This document shows positions 18,420 through 28,235 of a stretch of 64,000 nt of DNA, in pieces. Both the position numbers and the translations under genes were made by a program. The notes below the pieces were generated by a model, which saw nothing but the letters and a program-made list of their open reading frames with translations, was not told where the DNA came from and searched no databases. The DNA is from Geobacter sp. OR-1. Lineage in GTDB: Bacteria > Desulfobacterota > Desulfuromonadia > Geobacterales > DSM-12255. How positions within the stretch are numbered: position 1 is the first letter of the stretch; the number at the start of each line of letters is the position of its first letter. The stretch lies in NCBI RefSeq assembly GCF_000813145.1, contig NZ_BAZF01000009.1:62001-126000 (forward strand), given 5' to 3'.

Positions 18420-18449
18420 CTTTGCTAGACTCATTCCATGGAGATATCA

Positions 18450-19376
18450 ATGTCTAAACGTGCTTTTATTTTTCCGGGTCAAGGTTCCCAATATGCCGGA
18501 ATGGGGAAGGATCTGGCCCAAAACTTCAAAGTCGCTCAGGAAGTTTTTGATGAAGCTGATGAAGCGCTTGGTTTCGGCCTTTCGCAACTCTGCTTCAATG
18601 GCCCTGAAGAACAGCTTAAACTGACAACCAACACCCAACCGGCAATTTTGACGGCAAGTATTGCCGCTTTTCGCGTCCTTGAATCCGAAACCGGAATTAC
18701 CGCTGATTTTCTGGCCGGGCATTCCTTGGGCGAATATTCCGCCTTGGTTGCCTCGGGCGCCTTGTCGTTTGCCGACGCGGTAAGGACTGTCCGGTCCCGC
18801 GGTGCTTTCATGCAGGAGGCTGTTCCCGTCGGAACAGGCGCCATGGCCGCAATCCTGGGAGTTGAACCTGCGGTTCTCGCCGAAATATGTGCTGAAGCGG
18901 CTCAGGGAGAAGTAGTATCTCCGGCCAATTTCAATTCCCCTGGGCAGGTTGTCATAGCCGGCCATGTATCTGCTGTAAACAGGGCCATCGAGATTGCGAA
19001 AGGGAAGGGGTTTCGCAAGGCGATGTTGCTGCCGGTAAGCGCTCCGTTCCATTGCTCTCTGATGACACCTGCAGGAGAAAAACTGGCTGCAACTCTTGAT
19101 GCGGTTCCGGTCAATTCACTTTCGGTGCCTGTAGTAACCAATGTGGAAGCTACCCCGAATTCTGACCCTGCCAGGGTCAGGGATCTGCTGGTCAGGCAAG
19201 TGAGTGCCCCGGTCCGGTGGGAGGATTCGATCCTTTTCATGGTTTCATCCGGAGTATCGTCTTTTCTGGAAATCGGGCCCGGCAAAGTCCTTTCCGGATT
19301 GGTTAAAAGGATTTCCAAGGAATCCTCATCGGCAAATATTGAGGATGTTGCCTCGTTGCAGGGGCTTAGTAGATAA
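18450..19376 (+). CDS. fabD: Malonyl-CoA:ACP transacylase
   Basis: Transfers malonyl from CoA to ACP. FIFPGQGSQYAGMG at the N-terminus and the GHSLGEYSAL nucleophile motif (S92) identify it; His in PVSAPFHCSLM completes the site. I chose ATG at 18450 (308 aa) because GGAG lies 7-10 bases upstream, over ATG 18438. Confidence 0.96.
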   Translation: MSKRAFIFPGQGSQYAGMGKDLAQNFKVAQEVFDEADEALGFGLSQLCFNGPEEQLKLTTNTQPAILTASIAAFRVLESETGITADFLAGHSLGEYSALVASGALSFADAVRTVRSRGAFMQEAVPVGTGAMAAILGVEPAVLAEICAEAAQGEVVSPANFNSPGQVVIAGHVSAVNRAIEIAKGKGFRKAMLLPVSAPFHCSLMTPAGEKLAATLDAVPVNSLSVPVVTNVEATPNSDPARVRDLLVRQVSAPVRWEDSILFMVSSGVSSFLEIGPGKVLSGLVKRISKESSSANIEDVASLQGLSR

Positions 19377-19405
19377 TTTCCGACTTGTTCAAAAGGAGCC
19401 AGGCA

Positions 19406-20143
19406 ATGCCAAATGGAAAGGTAGCCGTAGTTACCGGTGCATCTCGTGGTATAGGGCGTAGCATCTCACTGGCGCTTGCAGCGCAGGGTGCAAAGATCGT
19501 GGCAGTAGACATTGACCTCGCTGCCACAGAAGCTGTGGTGGCGGAACTGAAAAAGTCAGGCGTTGAGGCTGTTGCCGTTCAGGGAAATGTAACCGTGGCC
19601 GAAGATGCGGAAAAGATGGTAGACGCCGCTGTAAAGGAGTTTGGCCGTGTCGACATTCTGGTGAACAATGCCGGGATAACACGTGATGGCCTTCTTCTCA
19701 GGATGAAGGATGAAGACTGGGATGCAGTTCTGACCGTCAATCTCAAAGGTGCATTTCTCTGCACAAGGGCTGTGTCAAAGGTCATGACCAAGCAGCGTTC
19801 CGGGAGGATAATCAATATTGCTTCCATCGTCGGGCAGATGGGTAATGCCGGCCAGGCAAACTACTGTGCCAGTAAGGCCGGGCTTATCGGGCTCACAAAA
19901 TCTAATGCCAGGGAACTGGCAAAGCGGAATATAACAGTAAATGCAGTTGCCCCGGGGTTCATCGCCACGGCAATGACAGACGCCCTTTCGGAAAAGGTGC
20001 GCGGGGAACTGACTGCTCAGATTCCCCTGGAGCGTCTCGGGTCGCCGGAAGATATCGCAAATGCCGTTGTATTTCTGGCTGCCGAGAGTTCCGGCTACAT
20101 AACCGGTCAGGTAATTGCCGTCAATGGCGGGATGTACATGTAA
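19406..20143 (+). CDS. fabG: 3-oxoacyl-ACP reductase
   Basis: NADPH-dependent reductase of the elongation cycle. SDR signatures: TGASRGIG cofactor motif, NNAGIT and the active-site YCASKAG, preceded by the catalytic Ser in INIASIVG. Length 245 aa. The ATG at 19406 has AAAAGGAG at 19391-19398; a TTG at 19385 would extend it by 7 residues without support. Confidence 0.96.
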   Translation: MPNGKVAVVTGASRGIGRSISLALAAQGAKIVAVDIDLAATEAVVAELKKSGVEAVAVQGNVTVAEDAEKMVDAAVKEFGRVDILVNNAGITRDGLLLRMKDEDWDAVLTVNLKGAFLCTRAVSKVMTKQRSGRIINIASIVGQMGNAGQANYCASKAGLIGLTKSNARELAKRNITVNAVAPGFIATAMTDALSEKVRGELTAQIPLERLGSPEDIANAVVFLAAESSGYITGQVIAVNGGMYM

Positions 20144-20237
20144 AAAATACCGTTTGCAAATTTATAGAATCATGTTAAGAAGCAAAGACACGCACACACT
20201 GCCTGATAAAGGTAAACCATCAATGGAGGTATGAGGA

Positions 20238-20471
20238 ATGTCGACAATAGAAAAAAGAGTCAAGGAAATAGTTGCGGAACAGCTGGGAGTCGATGAGGCT
20301 CAGGTTACCAACGAGGCTTCGTTCATGGATGATCTCGGCGCTGATTCCCTTGATACCGTAGAGCTGGTAATGGCACTCGAAGAGGAGTTCGATATCGAAA
20401 TATCTGATGAGAACGCCGAGAAGATCCAGAACGTACAGGATGCCATTGATTATATAACCGAGCATACCTAG
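20238..20471 (+). CDS. acpP: Acyl carrier protein
   Basis: Carries acyl chains on 4'-phosphopantetheine attached to S37 in the [10 protein letters not shown] motif. 77 aa, highly acidic. GGAGG lies upstream. Separated from fabG by 94 bases and from fabF by a terminator-like hairpin, which would allow acpP message in excess of fabF. Confidence 0.98.
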   Translation: MSTIEKRVKEIVAEQLGVDEAQVTNEASFMDDLGADSLDTVELVMALEEEFDIEISDENAEKIQNVQDAIDYITEHT

Positions 20472-20508
20472 GCCTTTCTCTACTGGGAAAGAAAGCTTCG
20501 ATTTTCTT

Positions 20509-20534
20509 GGGTGCCTCAAGAGGGCACCCTTTTT
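20509..20534 (+). terminator. Terminator / attenuator between acpP and fabF
   Basis: GGGTGCC (20509-20515) pairs with GGCACCC (20523-20529) around a 7-base loop, followed by five T residues. It sits 24 bases before the fabF start codon, so fabF probably depends on read-through. Confidence 0.72.
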
Positions 20535-20557
20535 CTGGTATTCAGGAGACAATACCT

Positions 20558-21790
20558 ATGAGACGAGTTGTGGTGACTGGGGTCGGCGTCATATCACCCC
20601 TGGGGACCGGCAATGAAATGAATTGGAGTGCCCTGACCGCGGGTAGGTCAGGGATAACCAGCATCAGCCGTTTTGATGCCTCAGAATTCCCTGTCCGTAT
20701 TGCTGGGGAGGTCAAGGATTTCAACCCGGAAAATTTTATCGACAAAAAAGAGATCAAGAAAATGGATCTCTTTATCCAATATTCTCTGGCTGCAGCACAT
20801 TTTGCCATGGAAGATTCAGGTCTGGTAATTGATGACAGCAACGCCGAACGGGTCGGAGTGCTTGTCGGCGCAGGCCTTGGAGGGCTGCCTACGATTGAAA
20901 AGTATCATCAGGCGCTCATCGAAGGCGGATATAAGAAGATATCTCCGTTTTTCATCCCCATGCTCATCATAAACCTTGCACCTGGTCATATTTCCATGAA
21001 GTACGGTGCCAAGGGACCCAACATATCTTCGGTCTCGGCATGCGCAACCGGGACACACTCGATCGGCGATGCCTATCACATCATCAAGCGTGGTGATGCT
21101 GACGCCATGATTGCCGGAGGTACGGAATCTACCGTTACTCCTCTCGGTATCGGCGGATTTGCCGTTATGAAGGCTCTTTCGACGAGAAATGACGACCCTG
21201 CCGCTGCTTCCAGACCTTTTGAGAAGAACCGCGACGGGTTTATCATGGGCGAGGGTGCCGGCATAGTAGTTCTTGAGGAATATGAGTCGGCTCGGAAGCG
21301 CGGTGCGAAAATTTACGGCGAGGTTGTCGGTTATGGTCTTACCGGCGACGCCTATCATCTTACAGCGCCTGCCCCTGGCGGCGAAGGTGCTGCCCGCTGT
21401 ATAAAAATGGCACTTAAAGGTGCCGGCATTAATCCGGAACAGGTTGGCTATATAAATGCACACGGCACCTCGACTCCCATGAATGACCTTTATGAAACCA
21501 TGGCAATAAAGAGTGTCTTTGGCGATCATGCAAAAAAGGTTATGGTATCGTCCACCAAGTCGATGACGGGACACCTTCTTGGCGCCGCAGGCGGTATAGA
21601 GGCGGTATTCACCCTTATGGCAATGAACAAGGGAGTTGTACCACCGACTATCAATTATCAGGAGCCCGATCCGGAGTGCGATCTCGATTATGTCCCGAAC
21701 ACTGCTCGTGACGCAAAAATCGAATATGCGATGAGTAACAATTTTGGTTTTGGTGGAACAAACGCCTCTATTCTCTTCAGGAAGCTTTAG
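20558..21790 (+). CDS. fabF: 3-oxoacyl-ACP synthase II
   Basis: Elongating condensing enzyme. Catalytic C162 in [11 protein letters not shown], with His in [11 protein letters not shown] and in [13 protein letters not shown]. Length 410 aa. The ATG at 20558 follows CAGGAGAC; an upstream GTG-started extension would begin inside the terminator hairpin. It is followed after 8 bases by rpiB. Confidence 0.97.
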   Translation: MRRVVVTGVGVISPLGTGNEMNWSALTAGRSGITSISRFDASEFPVRIAGEVKDFNPENFIDKKEIKKMDLFIQYSLAAAHFAMEDSGLVIDDSNAERVGVLVGAGLGGLPTIEKYHQALIEGGYKKISPFFIPMLIINLAPGHISMKYGAKGPNISSVSACATGTHSIGDAYHIIKRGDADAMIAGGTESTVTPLGIGGFAVMKALSTRNDDPAAASRPFEKNRDGFIMGEGAGIVVLEEYESARKRGAKIYGEVVGYGLTGDAYHLTAPAPGGEGAARCIKMALKGAGINPEQVGYINAHGTSTPMNDLYETMAIKSVFGDHAKKVMVSSTKSMTGHLLGAAGGIEAVFTLMAMNKGVVPPTINYQEPDPECDLDYVPNTARDAKIEYAMSNNFGFGGTNASILFRKL

Positions 21791-21798
21791 GAGGGGAT

Positions 21799-22248
21799 AT
21801 GAAAATCGCTTTGGGCAGCGATCATGGGGGATACCAGCTTAAAGAGGAGATTGTCTTATTCCTCAAAGATCGAGGTATCGAGGTAATGGATGTCGGAACC
21901 GATTCGGATGTGTCGGTAGATTACCCGGATTTTGGTGAAAAAGTGGCACGACTTGTTGCCGGCGGCGATGTCGATAGCGGGATTGTGGTTTGCGGCACCG
22001 GCATCGGTATTTCCATTGCCGCCAACAAGATTCCGGGAATCCGTGCCGCACTCGTGACCGACAGTTTCATGGCCAGGATGGCCAAGGAACACAACAATGC
22101 CAATGTGCTTGCTTTAGGGGGTAGGGTTATTGACCAGTCAAAGGCCTGCGAAATCATTGCCGCCTGGCTTGACTCCACCTTTGAAGGGGGGCGGCACCAG
22201 GCGCGCCTGGACAAAATCGCGCAACTGGAAAAGTCATTCTGCAATTAG
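21799..22248 (+). CDS. rpiB: Ribose-5-phosphate isomerase B
   Basis: Interconverts ribose-5-phosphate and ribulose-5-phosphate. ALGSDHGGYQLKE at the start, the catalytic Cys in VVCGTGIGISIAANK and the RAALVTD motif identify the RpiB/LacAB family. Length 149 aa. Preceded by GGAGGGG. The rpiB-glyA order is common. Confidence 0.95.
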   Translation: MKIALGSDHGGYQLKEEIVLFLKDRGIEVMDVGTDSDVSVDYPDFGEKVARLVAGGDVDSGIVVCGTGIGISIAANKIPGIRAALVTDSFMARMAKEHNNANVLALGGRVIDQSKACEIIAAWLDSTFEGGRHQARLDKIAQLEKSFCN

Positions 22249-22280
22249 ATTTTAGAATTTGATGCGCTACTATAAACAAC

Positions 22281-22310
22281 ACGGGACTAAATGTCCCGTT
22301 TGCTTTTTTT
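22281..22310 (+). terminator. Short terminator between rpiB and glyA
   Basis: ACGGGAC (22281-22287) pairs with GTCCCGT (22293-22299) around TAAAT, followed by TTGCTTTTTTT. The stem is short but the T-run is good. Confidence 0.6.
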
Positions 22311-22335
22311 ACATCGCGTATACAAGGAGAAGGAG

Positions 22336-23583
22336 ATGTCAATTCTAGAGAAATTCGATCCGGAAATCGCTGGCGCCATCAGGCGTGAAACCGAACGGCA
22401 AGAGTTCAACCTCGAACTGATTGCATCGGAAAACTTTGTTTCCGAGGCTGTGCTTGAGGCCCAAGGATCTCTGCTTACGAATAAATATGCCGAAGGGTAT
22501 CCCGGCAAGCGTTATTACGGCGGCTGTCACCAGGTTGATATAGTTGAACAGTTGGCAATAGACCGTGCCAAGGAGCTTTTTGGCGCCGAGCATGCCAATG
22601 TCCAGCCGCACTCCGGGTCGCAGGCGAACATGGCAGTCTACTTTGCTGCATGTAAACCGGGCGATACTGTCCTCGGGATGAATCTTTCTCATGGGGGCCA
22701 TCTGACCCATGGCAGCCCGGTTAATTTTTCCGGCCGCTTTTTCAATATCGTTCCGTACGGAGTATCTCCTGAAACGCAAACCATTGATTATGCAGAGGTC
22801 GAGCGTCTCGCCGATGAACACAAACCGAAAATGATCGTTGTCGGAGCCAGCGCTTACCCGCGAATTATCGATTTTCAGGCGTTCCGGAGGATTGCCGATA
22901 AGGTCGGTGCGGTGGTAATGGTCGATATGGCACATATTGCCGGTCTGGTGGCAGCCGGTTTGCATCCCAGTCCCGTTCCGTATGCCGAATATGTTACCAC
23001 CACGACCCACAAGACCCTGCGTGGTCCGCGCGGCGGAATGATCCTTTGCCGTGAGGAGTTTGCCAAAAACCTGAATTCGCAGATATTCCCAGGCATTCAG
23101 GGCGGTCCGCTGATGCACGCCATCGCGGCAAAGGCAGTCGCCTTCAAGGAGGCTCTCCAGCCTGAATTCAAGGTATATCAGCAGCAGATAGTGAAAAATG
23201 CCAAGGCATTGGCCGGAGCGCTCGTAAAGCGCGGCTTCAAGCTCACAAGTGGAGGCACGGACAATCATCTGATGCTCGTTGATTTCTCCGGAACCGATAT
23301 TACCGGTAAAGCTGCCGAAGAAGCGCTGGATAAGGCCGGGATCACGGTGAACAAAAACACCGTACCGTTCGAGACCCGTTCGCCGTTCGTGACGTCCGGC
23401 ATCAGGATCGGTACACCCGCTGCAACCAGCCACGGCCTGAAAGAGCCTGAAATGGAACTGGTGGCCGGTTTTATTGCTGATGCGGTTGCTCATATCGGCA
23501 ACGAAGATAAACTTGAAGCTATCAAGTCAGAAATCAATAATCTCATGAGGCGCTTTCCGCTGTACGCCCACAGGTTGAAATAG
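22336..23583 (+). CDS. glyA: Serine hydroxymethyltransferase
   Basis: PLP enzyme converting serine and tetrahydrofolate to glycine and methylene-THF. The PLP lysine is K226 in [23 protein letters not shown] and [14 protein letters not shown] are the folate/substrate motifs. Length 415 aa. The ATG at 22336 follows AAGGAGA; the upstream ATG at 22291 lies in the terminator. Confidence 0.98.
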   Translation: MSILEKFDPEIAGAIRRETERQEFNLELIASENFVSEAVLEAQGSLLTNKYAEGYPGKRYYGGCHQVDIVEQLAIDRAKELFGAEHANVQPHSGSQANMAVYFAACKPGDTVLGMNLSHGGHLTHGSPVNFSGRFFNIVPYGVSPETQTIDYAEVERLADEHKPKMIVVGASAYPRIIDFQAFRRIADKVGAVVMVDMAHIAGLVAAGLHPSPVPYAEYVTTTTHKTLRGPRGGMILCREEFAKNLNSQIFPGIQGGPLMHAIAAKAVAFKEALQPEFKVYQQQIVKNAKALAGALVKRGFKLTSGGTDNHLMLVDFSGTDITGKAAEEALDKAGITVNKNTVPFETRSPFVTSGIRIGTPAATSHGLKEPEMELVAGFIADAVAHIGNEDKLEAIKSEINNLMRRFPLYAHRLK

Positions 23584-23587
23584 CATC

Positions 23588-23764
23588 ATGGCGCCTGATG
23601 TGAATTGCCCCATATGCAGAAGGGCTGTGGTCTGGGAAGGGAATCCCGACCGCCCCTTTTGCAGTAACAGGTGCCGGATGGTCGACCTGGGGGCATGGGC
23701 AGCCGGGGAATACGCTGTCCCCTGTGAACAACTACCGGATGACGCCTATCCTGAAACTGAATGA
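23588..23764 (+). CDS. yacG: DNA gyrase inhibitor YacG (DUF329 zinc protein)
   Basis: A 58-aa reading frame starting ATG at 23588, 4 bases after the glyA stop. It shows the YacG zinc site CPIC near residue 7-10 and C25-x3-C29 ([20 protein letters not shown]), which is diagnostic for the family. In E. coli YacG binds GyrB and inhibits gyrase. It lies between glyA and gltX on the same strand; there is no good Shine-Dalgarno, so translation may be coupled to glyA. Confidence 0.88.
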   Translation: MAPDVNCPICRRAVVWEGNPDRPFCSNRCRMVDLGAWAAGEYAVPCEQLPDDAYPETE

Positions 23765-23780
23765 TAATTTTGAGGTCAGC

Positions 23781-25193
23781 ATGAACAAGATTCGCCTTCG
23801 CTTTGCCCCGAGCCCTACCGGATACCTGCATATCGGCGGTGCCCGCACCGCGCTCTTTAACTGGCTTTTGGCAAAAAAGCTTAAAGGGGTGTTTATTCTT
23901 CGTATCGAAGATACCGATGTTGCCCGTTCCACCCAGGAATCGGTTGATGCAATACTTCAAGGGATGGAGTGGCTGGGGTTGGACTGGGACGAAGGGCCGT
24001 TCTACCAATCGGACAACTTCCCGCTTTACAAGGAGTACGTGCAGAAGCTTCTTGATGAGGGTAAGGCATACCGGTGTTATTGCACCGCGGAAGAGCTGGA
24101 GGCGAAGCGCGAACGGGCAATGAAGGAGGGACGCAAGCCCAAGTATGACGGGACCTGCCGTAATTTGACGGTTGCTGATGCCGGAAGGCCGTCAGTTGTC
24201 CGTTTCCGTGCCCCTGAGGAAGGTGTGACCGCGTTTAATGACCTGATTAAAGGTCCGATCTCGTTCAACAATGAGGAGTTGGACGATCTTATCATTGAGC
24301 GTTCCGACGGCACGCCGACCTATAATTTCGTAGTCGTAATCGACGATGCCAGCATGGGGATCTCGATGGTCATAAGGGGGGACGATCACATAAACAACAC
24401 CCCCCGTCAGATCCTGCTCTATGAGGCGCTTGGGAAAGCGGTTCCGCAGTTTGCCCACGTACCGATGATACTTGGCAGCGATAAAACTCGTTTATCCAAG
24501 CGTCACGGTGCTACGAGCGTGATGGCCTACCGGGATATGGGATTTCTTCCCGAGGCGATGGTCAATTACCTGGTTCGTCTGGGGTGGAGTTTCGGCGATG
24601 AGGAGATATTTTCCCGTGAAGATCTGATTGAGAAGTTCTCAATCGAAGCGGTCGGTAAATCAGCCGGTGTTTTCAATCCGGATAAGCTCCTCTGGTTGAA
24701 CGCCCATTATATCAAAAATGGCGATCCGGAAAGGCTGGCCGGCCTTCTGGTGCCGTTTCTCAATGAACGCGGGGTGGATCCGGACGCCGGCCCGTCGTTG
24801 CCCGCAGTAGTTAAGACCCTCCAAGAGCGGGCGAGGACAATGATCGAAATGGCCGACGGCGCACTCTTTTACTTCCGGGAAGATTATGAGTTCGATGAAG
24901 CTGCTGCTGAAAAGTTTCTCACTCCCGAAAGTTCTATTCTGCTGGCCGAGCTGAAGATCCGGCTTTCAGCCCTGGAATCATTTGACGCCGAGACAATAGG
25001 AGCCGCATTCAAACAGCTTTGCACCGATATGGGGGTCAAACTCCCACAGGTTGCGCAGCCGGCAAGGGTGGCGTTAACCGGCAAAACAGCAGCGCCGGGT
25101 ATATTTGAAGTTGTCGAAACTCTCGGGAAGAAAGTAACCTTAACCCGACTGGACCGTGCGGTTGCTGTTGCGAAAAACTTACCTGTTCATTAG
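23781..25193 (+). CDS. gltX: Glutamyl-tRNA synthetase
   Basis: Charges tRNA-Glu. The class I HIGH motif is in [13 protein letters not shown] and the KMSKS equivalent is KTRLSKRHG. Length 470 aa. I chose ATG at 23781 with TGAGGT upstream; an earlier ATG at 23724 overlaps yacG. Whether it is discriminating (Glu-only) or also charges tRNA-Gln cannot be decided from sequence here. Confidence 0.97.
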   Translation: MNKIRLRFAPSPTGYLHIGGARTALFNWLLAKKLKGVFILRIEDTDVARSTQESVDAILQGMEWLGLDWDEGPFYQSDNFPLYKEYVQKLLDEGKAYRCYCTAEELEAKRERAMKEGRKPKYDGTCRNLTVADAGRPSVVRFRAPEEGVTAFNDLIKGPISFNNEELDDLIIERSDGTPTYNFVVVIDDASMGISMVIRGDDHINNTPRQILLYEALGKAVPQFAHVPMILGSDKTRLSKRHGATSVMAYRDMGFLPEAMVNYLVRLGWSFGDEEIFSREDLIEKFSIEAVGKSAGVFNPDKLLWLNAHYIKNGDPERLAGLLVPFLNERGVDPDAGPSLPAVVKTLQERARTMIEMADGALFYFREDYEFDEAAAEKFLTPESSILLAELKIRLSALESFDAETIGAAFKQLCTDMGVKLPQVAQPARVALTGKTAAPGIFEVVETLGKKVTLTRLDRAVAVAKNLPVH

Positions 25194-25263
25194 CCGGAAT
25201 AATATATATGGCAAAAGCCAATACTTCCGATAGTATTCCGATTCTTCTTAGTCAAGCCGCATC

Positions 25264-27345
25264 ATGGCGACTGGCATGAAAAACACGCTCAAATTCAGGA
25301 TAACTTTTTTTTCCTTTATCTTTCTGTTTATTCTCATCTTCTGTCTTTCTGCCATGGAGATAGTCGAGGATAAACGTGAATACGTAAATATCCTTGTCCT
25401 TCGCGCCCAGAATATCGGCAATTCCATGAAAAGTTACACGGAAAAGGTTGTCGGACTTGGATTGGAACTGAAAGATGTTTCGGGGATCTCTGAAAAATGC
25501 CGTGAGCTTGTCGGCAACAATCCTGAGATTACCTATTGTATCGTCACAGACCCTACCGGTCGTTACCTGTTTCTGAACAATCCTGTTTTTCTCCAGCTTC
25601 AACTCAATGACGTCACCAAAACCATAACCACCAAAGACCGCCGTGTCGCAAGGATTATCGGGTCTCCTCACCAATATTACGATACCGTTACCGATGCCTA
25701 TTCTGCAGACGGGAAGCTCAGTGCAATAATACATGTCGGCTTCCCACTCGACAGTGTATATGCACGCCTGAACACAAAGATAGTCAGGTCGTGTTTTGTC
25801 CTGGTTGCCGCCCTTCTCGGGTCATTTTCATTTCTGGTCATATTTGTCAATCGAAGCATCCTCAAGCCGATCGCGTCGCTGCTGGAAGGGGTTAAGATGA
25901 TTGCCCGGGGGGCATTCGACACGAAGATTGAGGAAGTACCTATCTATGAATTCAACCAATTGGCAAAAAATATCAATTTCATGTCCGAGTCCCTCAGAAG
26001 CCGTGACGAGGAGATTCAGCGTAATTATCGCGACTTGGCCGGGACGCATGAAGAACTTCGGGAATCCTATCAGAAACTGGAAAACCTGAGTCATGAATTG
26101 GAGCGTTCCGAACATCTATACAAATCTCTTATGGAAGACTCAGGTGATGCCATACTGCTTATCGGCAGCGACGAGATCATTCGCATGGTCAACAAGATGG
26201 CCGAGGATCTTTTCGGGTATTCCTCTGCCGAAGTGGCTGGTTTGCAGCTGACCAAGTTATTGCTGCTTCTGAATGTTGAAAACATTCCGCGGATACATGC
26301 ACTTTTCAGGAAGTCCCTTGCCGGTGAACATGTAAGCGAGGAGATGCAGTTCACAAGGAAAAATGGCGAGACTATCCTTGCCCGGGTAAATATGAGTACC
26401 AGCAGAAGCGGCAACCAGTTTGTCGCCCAGGCCATATTCCGGGATATTACCAAGGAACGCGAAACTCTGCTTAATCTTGGGAAAAGCGCTGCAGATCTGG
26501 CACGATTGAACAAGATGAAGGATTCGTTCCTCGGCCTGGCATCTCATGAATTGAAGACGCCGCTTACCGTGATAATGGGCTATGCCGAACTGATCATGTC
26601 GGATATGGCCGATCAGATCGACAGTACTGTTCTCGAGATGGTGGAAAACATCTCTAATGCCGCTGTACGTCTCGATGCGATTGTCAAGGACATGGTAGAT
26701 CTGTCGATGATTGACGAAAAGCGGCTCAGGTTGAAACTGGAAGATATTAATATGAACCGGTTGGTGGATGAGGCCGTAAATGAACTAAGGTTCTTTTTCA
26801 ACATGCGGCACCAGGAACTGGTGGTAAATCTTGACGAATCTATACCACCCATCAGGGGGGACAGCATTCGTCTTATGCAGCTGCTATCCAATGTCTTAGG
26901 TAATGCGATTAAATTTACTCCGGACGGAGGGGCCGTAACCGTTACAACTTCGGCAAAATATATTGTCGGCCAGCGGGGTCCGGATATCGGTCATTCGCAG
27001 TTGACAGCGGTAACCAACGAGAAGGAAAATCATATTTTCGTTGAAATCACCATCTCCGATACCGGTATCGGTATTGATAGCGAAGATAAGATCCGGATTT
27101 TCGAAAAATTTTACGAGGCAGGCAAGATCGAGGAACACAGTACCGGCAAGGTTGCTTTCAAAGCGAAAGGCGCCGGTCTCGGGTTAGCCATTGCCAAGGG
27201 TATAGTTGAGATGCACGGCGGAGAAATATGGGTTGAATCAGCTGGATACAGTCCGGAGAAATTTCCCGGTTCTACTTTTCATATTTTGCTTCCCTTGAAT
27301 CCTCTCGCTGTTGATGCCACTATTGAATACATGAATATCATCTGA
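25264..27345 (+). CDS. Membrane sensor histidine kinase (HAMP-PAS-HisKA-HATPase)
   Basis: Domains in order: TM1 (about 12-32), an extracytoplasmic sensing region of about 140 residues, TM2 (about 175-200), HAMP, a coiled coil (about 240-285), PAS (about 285-400), HisKA with the phospho-accepting H428 in LASHELKTPLTVIMGYAEL, and HATPase with NAIKFTPDGG, DTGIGI and GAGLGLAIAKG. The ATPase carries an insertion of about 25 residues before the DTGIGI box. No response regulator is adjacent, so it is an orphan kinase; the signal is unknown. It may start at 25276 instead. Confidence 0.88.
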   Translation: MATGMKNTLKFRITFFSFIFLFILIFCLSAMEIVEDKREYVNILVLRAQNIGNSMKSYTEKVVGLGLELKDVSGISEKCRELVGNNPEITYCIVTDPTGRYLFLNNPVFLQLQLNDVTKTITTKDRRVARIIGSPHQYYDTVTDAYSADGKLSAIIHVGFPLDSVYARLNTKIVRSCFVLVAALLGSFSFLVIFVNRSILKPIASLLEGVKMIARGAFDTKIEEVPIYEFNQLAKNINFMSESLRSRDEEIQRNYRDLAGTHEELRESYQKLENLSHELERSEHLYKSLMEDSGDAILLIGSDEIIRMVNKMAEDLFGYSSAEVAGLQLTKLLLLLNVENIPRIHALFRKSLAGEHVSEEMQFTRKNGETILARVNMSTSRSGNQFVAQAIFRDITKERETLLNLGKSAADLARLNKMKDSFLGLASHELKTPLTVIMGYAELIMSDMADQIDSTVLEMVENISNAAVRLDAIVKDMVDLSMIDEKRLRLKLEDINMNRLVDEAVNELRFFFNMRHQELVVNLDESIPPIRGDSIRLMQLLSNVLGNAIKFTPDGGAVTVTTSAKYIVGQRGPDIGHSQLTAVTNEKENHIFVEITISDTGIGIDSEDKIRIFEKFYEAGKIEEHSTGKVAFKAKGAGLGLAIAKGIVEMHGGEIWVESAGYSPEKFPGSTFHILLPLNPLAVDATIEYMNII

Positions 27346-27369
27346 TTTCTCCTTGAACGACTTGTTGCG

Positions 27370-27398
27370 TTGATGTATAGATACGTGTTTATTATAGT
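27370..27398 (+). promoter_or_regulatory. Candidate sigma-70 promoter for the MBL-purB group
   Basis: TTGATG (27370-27375), 17-base spacer, TATAGT (27393-27398). It lies in the gap after the kinase gene, about 40 bases before the next start codon. Confidence 0.5.
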
Positions 27399-27439
27399 CG
27401 TTTGGACCATTCCCCAAACCCGAACCGGAGATGTTGATT

Positions 27440-28210
27440 ATGAAACTCTGTCTGCTGGCTAGTGGCAGCAAGGGGAACTCCGTTTTTATCGAGGCTGGCG
27501 AGACCAGAATCCTTGTCGATGCCGGTTGTTCCGGAAGAGAGATTTGCAAAAGGCTTACCAGCAGGGGACTGGCTTCTGAGTCCATTGACGCGATTGTCGT
27601 TACCCATGAACATTCCGACCATATCTCCGGAGTCGGGGTACTGTCCCGCAAGCTCAAGATTCCGGTAATCGTCAGTCATCGAACCCTTGAAGTGACGAAC
27701 AAGCATTTTGCCGGATGCGAACTGTTTGAGTTCGAGTCTGGCAATCAGTTTGTGTTTCGTGATATTCTTATTGATCCCTTCCCTATAACGCATGATGCCG
27801 TTGACCCTGTGGGATTTATTATTGAAAGCACTGAAGGCAGGGCCGGTATTGCGACTGACCTGGGAATTGCCACAAGGCTGGTGCAGGACAAGCTGAAAGG
27901 GTGCCGGGCGTTGGTCCTGGAATCCAATCACGACGAAGAGATGCTCATGAACGGCCCTTATCCATGGCATCTCAAGCAACGAATCAGGTCCAGGCATGGT
28001 CATTTGTCAAACGCCGAGTCGGTGGAGCTGCTCCGTGAACTTCATCATGAAGCACTGGAAGGGTTGTTTCTGGCCCATCTTTCAGAGGTGAACAACAACC
28101 CGGACAAGGCCGTTGCCGCGACAGCGGCTTTTCTCGCCGGACAGAACTCCTGCAATCCGCAACTTTTTGTCGGCAACCAGTATCAGCCAAGCGCAATGCT
28201 CACAATCTAA
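27440..28210 (+). CDS. WalJ/YycJ-type MBL-fold metallo-hydrolase
   Basis: Metallo-beta-lactamase fold hydrolase. The MKLCLLASGSKGNS start and the THEHSDH metal motif (H56, H58, D60, H61) match the YycJ/WalJ family, whose members are thought to act on nucleic acids. Length 256 aa. I chose ATG at 27440 because GGAG at 27426 is correctly spaced for it and too close to the ATG at 27431. It is followed by purB after 25 bases. Confidence 0.85.
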   Translation: MKLCLLASGSKGNSVFIEAGETRILVDAGCSGREICKRLTSRGLASESIDAIVVTHEHSDHISGVGVLSRKLKIPVIVSHRTLEVTNKHFAGCELFEFESGNQFVFRDILIDPFPITHDAVDPVGFIIESTEGRAGIATDLGIATRLVQDKLKGCRALVLESNHDEEMLMNGPYPWHLKQRIRSRHGHLSNAESVELLRELHHEALEGLFLAHLSEVNNNPDKAVAATAAFLAGQNSCNPQLFVGNQYQPSAMLTI

Positions 28211-28235
28211 TTAATGAGATAGAGAGGTTCCAGCA

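Noticed and set aside
22345-23493. 382-codon frame antisense to glyA
   Set aside because: Shadow frame; glyA motifs are complete on the other strand.
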